Positions 7,785-12,692 of a stretch of DNA of 14,980 nucleotides are shown here, in pieces. This DNA is from an uncultured Lachnospiraceae bacterium (GTDB lineage Bacteria > Bacillota_A > Clostridia > Lachnospirales > Lachnospiraceae): the NCBI GenBank assembly GCA_947564305.1, contig CANOBT010000134.1:1-14980 (forward strand), read 5' to 3'. How positions within the stretch are numbered: the first letter of the stretch is position 1; each line of letters opens with the position of its first letter. The notes under the pieces are model-generated. The model did no database searches. It was not told the origin of the DNA and saw nothing but the letters and a program-made list of their open reading frames with translations. The position numbers and the translations under genes were made by a program.

Positions 7785-8540
7785 TCATGCCGCGTACTCC
7801 ATTCTCTGCGGGCATTCGTTCAACATTTTATATAATTCGACAGCGAAGCCCATCACCGCGATTCCCAACACGGCCAACCAGACAGCGATTGCCGTTCCGT
7901 TATACCACTGAGGCCATTCTTTTACAGATACCGCGCCGAAAGCGGAAAGCCCGGCACAGTACGCGGACACATAGTACTGGACATTTGCGGCGCGGCAGTG
8001 GTTGAGCAGAAATAAAGAGCCTGCCGCCGCAAGGAAGGCGGGCACCAGTCCGTATAAGATCAATAAGCCGAAGGTTGTACCGCTTTCCATACCTGATGTC
8101 AGGAACAGCATGCTAGTCAGAGACAGCATGTCGACCACTGCGGTGATCACCAGTCTGGCCAGTAAGACCTGGGGCAGGGAAAATCTTGACGGCAGTTCCA
8201 GTTCTGCCATATTGCAGCGGAATGACCGGGATATCTCGGCCGTTCCGATCAGAACGACGAGCGGCGCGGCCGGAACGAGCAGGAGAATGCCTTCCCGGTC
8301 ATGCAGGATTACATTTGTAAAGAAACCATACAGGCAGAACAGCATAAGCTGAGCCGCCAAAATTCCACGGTTTACGAATGGGATCTGGGATCTTACAAAC
8401 CAGAACAGGGAGGACTCTTTCGGCAGGGTAAGCTTCTTTCTTCCTGCCATGACCAGAAGAGCTTTCATCTGGCCAGAATCCGGCACAGGCGGCATGGCAT
8501 GATACATTTTGTTTAATTGTTTCTTTAGATTTTGGTTCAT
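7785..8540 (-). CDS. Six-helix membrane protein of sigma factor/ABC operon, function unknown
   Basis: I do not recognise a named family. The 251-residue protein has a polar N-terminal segment of about 55 residues, presumably cytoplasmic, then six predicted membrane helices (about 58-78, 84-101, 128-149, 155-178, 188-205, 215-236). Between helices 2 and 3 lies a charged loop with RSFRCNMAELELPSRFS. The frame opens with GTG at 8546, but AGAGGG (8548-8553) is seven bases from ATG 8540, which I take as the start. The gene begins 19 bases after the sigma factor gene and precedes the ABC genes, so it is probably co-expressed. Its place right behind an ECF sigma gene is where anti-sigma factors often sit, but no zinc-binding anti-sigma motif is visible. 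A transporter component is an equal possibility. Confidence 0.75.
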   Translation of the reverse strand: MNQNLKKQLNKMYHAMPPVPDSGQMKALLVMAGRKKLTLPKESSLFWFVRSQIPFVNRGILAAQLMLFCLYGFFTNVILHDREGILLLVPAAPLVVLIGTAEISRSFRCNMAELELPSRFSLPQVLLARLVITAVVDMLSLTSMLFLTSGMESGTTFGLLILYGLVPAFLAAAGSLFLLNHCRAANVQYYVSAYCAGLSAFGAVSVKEWPQWYNGTAIAVWLAVLGIAVMGFAVELYKMLNECPQRMEYAA

Positions 8541-8559
8541 GGTCACACCCTCTTTCTAT

Positions 8560-9069
8560 TCAATACTGTTTCATTTGTTTTTTCAATTGATTCAACGCGT
8601 TACGTATGCGGTACATGACCTGGAATCTGGACAGTCCCAGAATCTCCGCAATCTCATTTACCTGCAGTTCCTGCCCGTACCGCAGGAGCAGGACTTCCTG
8701 TTGGGAATCCGGGAGCGCGGAAACGGCATCGGATAAATCAATCCTGCGGAGCGAATCCACAGCGAAATCGTCCTTCGCAGGCACCTCATTTTCCAGCTCA
8801 TCCAGGGAAACCGAACGCTTTTTCTTAAACCAGTTCAGGCAGAGATTGCCGGCGATCGTATAGAGAAGCGCCTTCGGTTTTTCTATATCGGAATAGGTCT
8901 GTACCGCATCCAGAAAATGGACAAATGTGTCCTGGGTGATATCCTGCGCCTCAACGCTGTCATGTATTTTCCAGCAGCAAAATCGATAGATATCCGGATA
9001 ATATGCTGATATGATCTGTTGAAGTTCACCGTCCCCGGATGTGTCTGAAAAACGCTTCCTCTTTGGCAT
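8560..9069 (-). CDS. ECF-type RNA polymerase sigma factor
   Basis: This 169-residue protein is a sigma-70 family factor of the extracytoplasmic function type. It has region 2 (about 17-85, with YYPDIYRFCCWKI, AQDITQDTFVHF and KALLYTIAGNLCLNWFKKK) and region 4 (about 110-165, with LPDSQQEVLLLRYGQEL and a helix-turn-helix around NEIAEILGLSRFQVMYRIRNAL), and no region 1.1 or 3. It would direct RNA polymerase to a small set of promoters, usually including its own. It starts behind a strong GGGAGGTGAGG. As first gene of the operon with a membrane protein and an ABC exporter, it probably controls the exporter in response to an envelope signal. That role is inferred. A clear sigma-70-type promoter was not found in front of it, which fits self-activation. 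Confidence 0.92.
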   Translation of the reverse strand: MPKRKRFSDTSGDGELQQIISAYYPDIYRFCCWKIHDSVEAQDITQDTFVHFLDAVQTYSDIEKPKALLYTIAGNLCLNWFKKKRSVSLDELENEVPAKDDFAVDSLRRIDLSDAVSALPDSQQEVLLLRYGQELQVNEIAEILGLSRFQVMYRIRNALNQLKKQMKQY

Positions 9070-9173
9070 TACCTCACCTCCCTGTTATATATGACAATCC
9101 AGGAATGCAAAATGTGCAGGATTTTTTTATTTTTTTCAATAGTGAAAGCCTGTTAGGAATACAAAAAAGACAG

Positions 9174-9227
9174 ATAAAACAACAATCCCTGCCGTGCTTT
9201 ATTATAAGACAGGCAGGGATATTTTTT
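9174..9227 (-). terminator. Terminator after the toxin gene, probably bidirectional
   Basis: ATCCCTGCC (9185-9193) pairs with GGCAGGGAT (9212-9220) as a perfect 9-bp stem with an 18-base loop. On the minus strand it is followed by TGTTGTTTTAT, fitting the end of the toxin transcript 15 bases past its stop. On the plus strand it is followed by ATTTTTT, so it could act both ways. It also insulates the sigma factor operon from toxin read-through. Confidence 0.7.
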
Positions 9228-9234
9228 ACCACTA

Positions 9235-9762
9235 TCAGAATCGGGAATTGTATTTATCGCATATTTGTTCCAGTTTTGCAAAATCAAGGCATCTTGCTTT
9301 CCCTTTATACCCAGATTCACTCCGGCACAAATCGTATAAACAGTTAGCCTTATTTACAATTATTTCCTGGTTTTTTCTGCACCATGACAATTCGTCTATA
9401 CACAACTGCTTGTAGTGATACTCGCTTGGTGAATCCTTTGGATCAGGTTTTAAATTAACCTTGTATATTTGCGCATCCTCAACCGGAATCATAAGGTTAT
9501 AGTTAAGAACACCAATCAATTTACCTTTTTTATCAAATATCTTATCGAAGTCAGCTCGTGGCTTCATTTTCATATGTTTGGCAACCGCATGGGAAAGCGG
9601 AATGAGATATTTCCTGTTATTACACAAAATAATAATTCCTACATAAATACGATGCTGTTTTCCTATCTGCGGCGACACCGAAGATACTTTATCGTCCGCT
9701 TTATGCAGATTTCGTATGTATTTCATATCAATCAAATATAGGTTTAATCTTTCCTGCTTCAT
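9235..9762 (-). CDS. Type III toxin-antitoxin endoribonuclease toxin (ToxN/AbiQ/CptN family)
   Basis: The 175-residue protein resembles the ToxN/AbiQ toxins, sequence-specific endoribonucleases that cut cellular mRNA and their own antitoxin RNA. Recognisable blocks are LYLIDMKYIRNLHKADDKV at the N-terminus (8-26), HRIYVGIIILCNNRKYLIPLSHA (37-59), the hallmark GVLNYNLMIPV (84-94), and helical C-terminal segments YKQLCIDELSW (117-127) and DFAKLEQICDKY (160-171). The gene context agrees. A promoter, a short structured RNA and an 11-bp terminator hairpin lie just upstream, the classical order antitoxin, terminator, toxin. A GGGG lies upstream of the ATG. The gene is AT-rich compared with the ABC operon beside it, consistent with transfer. 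Family members give phage resistance by abortive infection or stabilise mobile DNA. Which applies here is unknown. Confidence 0.85.
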   Translation of the reverse strand: MKQERLNLYLIDMKYIRNLHKADDKVSSVSPQIGKQHRIYVGIIILCNNRKYLIPLSHAVAKHMKMKPRADFDKIFDKKGKLIGVLNYNLMIPVEDAQIYKVNLKPDPKDSPSEYHYKQLCIDELSWCRKNQEIIVNKANCLYDLCRSESGYKGKARCLDFAKLEQICDKYNSRF

Positions 9763-9793
9763 TTGTACCCCATCAACTTTTGAATATCTAAAA

Positions 9794-9821
9794 TATGGCT
9801 ATGCCTTACGGCATAGCCATA
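9794..9821 (-). terminator. Terminator between antitoxin RNA and toxin gene
   Basis: ATGGCTATGCC (9795-9805) and GGCATAGCCAT (9810-9820) form a perfect 11-bp stem (12 with the flanking A-T) around a 4-base loop. On the minus strand it is followed by the weak T-tract ATTTTAG. In type III systems a leaky terminator at this point makes antitoxin RNA greatly exceed toxin mRNA. The position, 32 bases before the toxin ATG, fits exactly. Confidence 0.8.
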
Positions 9822-9886
9822 ATGTAGAACCACCATCGGCGATTCCATCGCTTTTACAACTTCCACTTATAGGTAGGACTCACCTT
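9822..9886 (-). ncRNA. Putative type III antitoxin RNA (ToxI/CptI-like)
   Basis: The stretch between the predicted promoter and the terminator is non-coding and structured. On the minus strand there is a short hairpin AGGT/ACCT with a 7-base loop (9871-9885) and a perfect 5-bp hairpin GCGAT/ATCGC with a GGA loop (9839-9851). The start of the unit, GTCCTAC (9873-9879), recurs as GTTCTAC (9824-9830) with 49-base spacing, so there is about one full repeat and a partial second copy. Type III antitoxins are tandem-repeat RNAs that fold into pseudoknots and bind the toxin. CptI-type examples from gut Clostridia have few repeats. The exact processed unit and any pseudoknot cannot be fixed from this single sequence. 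Confidence 0.65.
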
Positions 9887-9892
9887 AATAAT

Positions 9893-9920
9893 ATAATAAC
9901 ATACCGTTCTCAAATGTCAA
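9893..9920 (-). promoter_or_regulatory. Promoter of the type III toxin-antitoxin locus
   Basis: A consensus -35 TTGACA (9915-9920) and a -10 TATTAT (9893-9898, five of six consensus bases) are 16 bases apart on the minus strand. Transcription would begin near 9886, directly at the antitoxin structure. The insertion sequence ends only 36 bases upstream, so the promoter has survived the insertion. Confidence 0.75.
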
Positions 9921-9956
9921 TAAAATAATAGAGTTACTGTTCATTTTCTGAAGTCA

Positions 9957-10007
9957 GCGTTACAGTTTACGGCCGGTCAGGCCGTGAACCAATGTCAATT
10001 AGTTAAG
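9957..10007 (+). repeat. Left terminal inverted repeat of the IS
   Basis: Identical to the reverse complement of 11122-11172 except at three positions (12, 13 and 22 from the outer end). It contains the small palindrome ACGGCC-GGTCA-GGCCGT. Such long ends probably include the transposase binding site. Confidence 0.9.
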
Positions 10008-10101
10008 CACTTTAGCTCGTTTTCTAAATGGGTGTAACAATTATTTTTCTTTATTTTTTATAAATTTCATATATAGGGTTGACAAGCAGTCGAAAATGTG
10101 C

Positions 10102-10148
10102 GGCCGCTTTCGCTGCTGATTGATTTTAAAGAAGTAGCGAAAGCGGCC
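10102..10148 (+). repeat. Hairpin in the transposase leader
   Basis: GGCCGCTTTCGCT (10102-10114) and AGCGAAAGCGGCC (10136-10148) form a perfect 13-bp inverted repeat with a 21-base loop. It has no T-run, so it is not a normal terminator. In many IS elements such structures limit transposase expression from outside promoters. Confidence 0.7.
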
Positions 10149-10188
10149 CTTGTAGTTGGAAGTATAAACACTTTTTACTACAAGGAGG
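10149..10188 (+). promoter_or_regulatory. Hairpin partly masking the transposase ribosome binding site
   Basis: CTTGTAGT (10149-10156) pairs with ACTACAAG (10177-10184), and the second arm runs into the Shine-Dalgarno AAGGAGG (10182-10188), seven bases before the ATG. Folding would hide part of the ribosome site. Together with the adjoining hairpin this looks like translational damping of transposase, as known for IS10-type elements. The role here is inferred. Confidence 0.55.
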
Positions 10189-10195
10189 ACACACT

Positions 10196-11100
10196 ATGAA
10201 TCCAGCGAATCATATTAAAAACACTCTTTTAGAAGATATCCACCAGATCTCGCTTCATCCCGAGACATTTGCAAAACATCCTGATAAAGACTTCACACGC
10301 AAAAGAAAACTCTCTGCTGAAGATGTACTTCTTTTCCCTATTATTATGGAAAGCCAATCCCTGAACCGGGAACTGCTCAAATATTTTCATTACAGCATGG
10401 ATACTCCCTCTGTATCTGCCTATTACCAACAGCGGCAGAAGCTGCTGCCGGATACATACCGACAGAGCTTCCAACGCTTCAACAGCCATTTTTCAGATTC
10501 GCTTTATAAGGGGAAATATGTCCTTACTGCCGTAGATGGCTCCAGTTTTAACTTGTTCCATAATCCATAGGATAAGTTTACCTTCCTCCCTCCTACGAAA
10601 AGCTCATCGCAGGGACACAATGAACTCCATGTCACTACGGCATACAGGCTCACCGAACGAATCTTTACAGATGCTGTCATTCAGCCTTCTCCGCAAAAAA
10701 ATGAATATGCCACGGTCTGCCAGCTAGTAGACCGCGGGAGGACAGACCACAGAACGAAGAGGAATTTGATCTTGCGGAACTTCGGATACTTTACTATCTG
10801 CGCTGGAACGTCGGAACCTCTTTTCGAGAACTCAAACATGCAGTAAGAGCCTCCGATTTCCATTGCAAATCTTTCGAATATGTAACACATGAAATCTGGG
10901 CGCGCCTTCTGCTTTATAACTTCTGTTCGAGAATCACCGCATGCACAGTAATCAAGCAGAAAAAGAGAAAATATATCTATCAGGTGAATTACACTCTGGC
11001 AATTCAGAATTGCCATGCGCAAAAATATTTTTTATTGCCATACACAGATAGATTTCAATTCCTTACTCATTTTTTGGCCTTTCAAGTTCATTTTCTATAA
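10196..11100 (+). pseudogene. IS4-like transposase, inactivated
   Basis: The first 124 residues are a good transposase N-terminus (FTRKRKLSAEDVLLFPIIM, then TAVDGSSFNLF with the first catalytic Asp). The frame ends at TAG (10568-10570), where the text continues in frame with TFLPPTKSSSQGHNELHVTT, so this is a nonsense mutation. About 10736 the match jumps to another frame (REDRPQNEEEFDL) and runs to TAA at 11098-11100, which shows an internal deletion with frameshift that has removed the region of the second catalytic Asp. In the C-terminal YREK-type motif, YYLRWNVGTSFRELK, Gly (GGA at 10813-10815) stands where the catalytic Glu is expected. Three independent lesions mean it cannot make active transposase. 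Confidence 0.88.
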
Positions 11101-11121
11101 ATTGGATGTTAAGCTATTGGC

Positions 11122-11172
11122 CTTAACTAATTGACATTGGTTCACGGCCTAACCGGCCGCGAACTGTAACGC
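11122..11172 (-). repeat. Right terminal inverted repeat of the IS
   Basis: Reverse complement of the left end with three mismatches in 51. Its outer GC (11171-11172) is shared with the foot of the palindrome that follows. Confidence 0.9.
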
Positions 11173-11215
11173 ATCCGGCCCATTGAAAAGTCGCTTTCAG
11201 CGAGGGGCCGGATGC
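11171..11215. repeat. Intergenic palindrome abutting the IS right end
   Basis: GCATCCGGCCC (11171-11181) and GGGCCGGATGC (11205-11215) form a perfect 11-bp inverted repeat. The loop holds a second small hairpin CGCT-TTC-AGCG (11192-11202). Neither strand has a T-run after it, so it is not a classical terminator, though it may stabilise or end the uraA transcript. It resembles a dispersed palindromic repeat, which cannot be tested on one copy. Confidence 0.6.
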
Positions 11216-11246
11216 CCGAAATCAGTACTTTATTGGTTCGGATGCC

Positions 11247-11267
11247 GTGCAGTACAGCGTAGTGCAC
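11247..11267. repeat. Short imperfect palindrome downstream of uraA
   Basis: GTGCAGTAC and GTAGTGCAC pair around AGC with one mismatch. Just to its right, TGAACAGTTAC (11275-11285) is an inverted near-copy (10 of 11) of bases 9933-9943 on the other side of the IS. Function unknown. Confidence 0.4.
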
Positions 11268-11288
11268 AGCCCCGTGAACAGTTACTAC

Positions 11289-12545
11289 TTATTCTTTATC
11301 GTTCGTCAAATCCATCTTGTCCAATACATAAAATGCCAGGCTCAAAAGCATTCCCACGATACAAGCCAACACCATACCGGTCAGCTCTACATTTCCCAGT
11401 TTCACGGAAATGCCGGAAAGTCCGGTGACAAAAATAACGGAGGTCAGCGTAAGATTCCTGGAGCGTCCATAATCCACCTGAGAATCCACCAGAATCCGGA
11501 TACCGGATGTACCGATCATTCCATACAGCAGGAAAGAAATGCCTCCGATTACCGGACCTGGAACGGTCTGAATCAGAGTGGACAGCTTTCCGATGACAGA
11601 GCAGATAATCGAGAGCACCGCTGCACCTGCGATTACACGCACACTGTAAACTTTCGTAACCGCCATGACTCCAATATTTTCTCCATAGGTGGTCGTTGGT
11701 ACAGAACCAATCATACCGGAAATCATGGTAGAAAAATTATCCCCAAAAAGAGAGCGGTGAAGTCCTGGGTCTTTTAAAAGGTCCTTACCCACAATCTTGC
11801 TTGTAACGACCTGATGGCCGATATGCTCCGATGTAATCACGAGAATCACAGGAAGAATAATCAAGATTGCCGACAAATCGAATTTGGGAAGCTGAAAATG
11901 CGGCAATGAGAAAAGCGGCGCCTGCGCCACCTCTGTAAAATCTACAATCCCACAGGCCAGCGCGGCGATATATCCGGCAATGACCGAAATCAGAATCGGT
12001 ATCACCGAAAGAAATCCCTTGAACAAAATATTCCCAAACACAGCCACGCCAATCGTAACCAGAAAGACAATTACATTTTTCATATTGATGGTTTCATCCA
12101 AAAGCCCGGCATTGCCTGCGGCGCTCCCTGCAAGTTCCAATCCGATAAGGGCAACCACAGGACCCATTGCAGCGGGCGGGAGTACAACATCTATCCAGTC
12201 TGACCCGAATTTATAGATAATCAAAGCTACGATACAGCCGAAGAAGCCGACTGCCACGAAGCCTCCCAATGCATATTCATACCCCATCTGCTCAATAACG
12301 ATTCCTGCCGGCGCAAGAAACGCAAAGCTGGAACCCAGATATGCCGGTGCTTTTCCCTTTGTGATTACAATAAAGAGAAGTGTTCCTACGCCGTTCATAA
12401 ACAGTACGATTGCCGGACTAATCCCAAAAATAAAGGGAACAAGCACCGTAGCCCCGAACATCGCAAACATATGCTGGATACTCAGCGGAATCAGCAGTTT
12501 TGCAGGAACCTTCTCTTCAATCTGGATAATTCTTCTCTCTTTCAT
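11289..12545 (-). CDS. uraA: Uracil permease, NCS2 (nucleobase:cation symporter) family
   Basis: This 418-residue integral membrane protein should import uracil with protons. The NCS2 fold of 14 segments is evident from the hydrophobic pattern. Specific marks are PLSIQHMFAMFGATVLVP (20-37), PAYLGSSFAFLAP (67-79), ITSEHIGHQ with Glu240 and His244, and SVPTTTYGENIGVM with Glu289. These match the functionally essential Glu241, His245 and Glu290 of E. coli UraA by position. The frame opens earlier at 12644, but that ATG lies at the predicted transcription start. ATG 12545 has AGGAG (12551-12555) five bases upstream and gives the standard family N-terminus. Xanthine or other nucleobase transport by relatives is possible, but the motif set favours uracil. 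It has its own promoter and a structured leader, and it stands alone. Confidence 0.9.
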   Translation of the reverse strand: MKERRIIQIEEKVPAKLLIPLSIQHMFAMFGATVLVPFIFGISPAIVLFMNGVGTLLFIVITKGKAPAYLGSSFAFLAPAGIVIEQMGYEYALGGFVAVGFFGCIVALIIYKFGSDWIDVVLPPAAMGPVVALIGLELAGSAAGNAGLLDETINMKNVIVFLVTIGVAVFGNILFKGFLSVIPILISVIAGYIAALACGIVDFTEVAQAPLFSLPHFQLPKFDLSAILIILPVILVITSEHIGHQVVTSKIVGKDLLKDPGLHRSLFGDNFSTMISGMIGSVPTTTYGENIGVMAVTKVYSVRVIAGAAVLSIICSVIGKLSTLIQTVPGPVIGGISFLLYGMIGTSGIRILVDSQVDYGRSRNLTLTSVIFVTGLSGISVKLGNVELTGMVLACIVGMLLSLAFYVLDKMDLTNDKE

Positions 12546-12645
12546 CTTCTCTCCTTTTTGTTGTTGGAACTGCAGGTGAATAACCTGTGCCAGATGCACA
12601 GGAATTTTCTCCGGCAGTTCCCTGGTAATATTCATGGGTTGCATT
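12546..12645 (-). promoter_or_regulatory. Structured leader RNA of uraA, possible riboswitch or protein-binding element
   Basis: The leader of about 100 bases folds on paper into a nested form. An outer perfect 8-bp stem (GGAACTGC at 12614-12621 with GCAGTTCC at 12566-12573, read on the minus strand) encloses an internal loop of 11 and 10 bases. Above it is a perfect 7-bp stem CCTGTGC/GCACAGG with a 5-base loop (12584-12602). The outer stem ends 10 bases before the Shine-Dalgarno. No terminator hairpin is present, so control, if any, would be at translation or RNA stability. I see neither the purine riboswitch core nor a convincing PyrR-binding loop, and cannot assign it to a known class. Confidence 0.5.
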
Positions 12646-12651
12646 CATCCC

Positions 12652-12680
12652 ATTATACTAAACTCATAGGAGAACTTCAA
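12652..12680 (-). promoter_or_regulatory. Promoter of uraA
   Basis: A perfect -10 TATAAT (12652-12657) lies 17 bases from -35 TTGAAG (12675-12680, four of six consensus bases). Transcription would begin near 12645. It sits just past the stop of the large ATPase gene, so uraA is transcribed independently of it. Confidence 0.8.
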
Positions 12681-12692
12681 CAAAAGAAATTG

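Larger units (their letters stand above)
9957..11172. mobile_element. Degenerate IS4-like insertion sequence with 51-bp inverted ends
   Basis: The 1,216-bp element is bounded by 51-bp inverted repeats that match at 48 of 51 positions, starting GCGTTACAGTT. Inside are a leader with two strong hairpins and a broken transposase reading on the plus strand. Related intact elements should be several hundred bases longer, since the middle of the transposase is missing. No direct target repeat is visible in the 15 bases on either side (left ends GAAGTCA, right begins ATCCGGC). This means either that the flanks have changed or that the exact ends differ. The element lies between the toxin-antitoxin promoter and the uraA region. 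Confidence 0.85.

Noticed and set aside
9795..9886. CRISPR array or short tandem repeat array
   Set aside because: Only one full unit and a partial second exist, and the position beside a ToxN-like gene explains them as antitoxin RNA.
10681..11022. Minus-strand open frame of 113 codons
   Set aside because: Antisense to the decayed transposase, whose C-terminal motifs are clear in the plus strand.
9942..11187. Direct target-site duplication around the IS
   Set aside because: The 15 bases outside each end share no direct repeat, so none is claimed.
11247..11777. Plus-strand open frame of 176 codons
   Set aside because: Antisense to the uracil permease and His/Asn/Gln-rich without a ribosome site.
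12546..12644. N-terminal extension of the uracil permease from ATG 12644
   Set aside because: That codon coincides with the predicted transcription start, the extra 33 residues are not family-like, and a good ribosome site precedes ATG 12545.
12546..12645. PyrR attenuator or purine riboswitch in the uraA leader
   Set aside because: No terminator/antiterminator pair, no PyrR-type loop consensus and no three-way purine riboswitch core.
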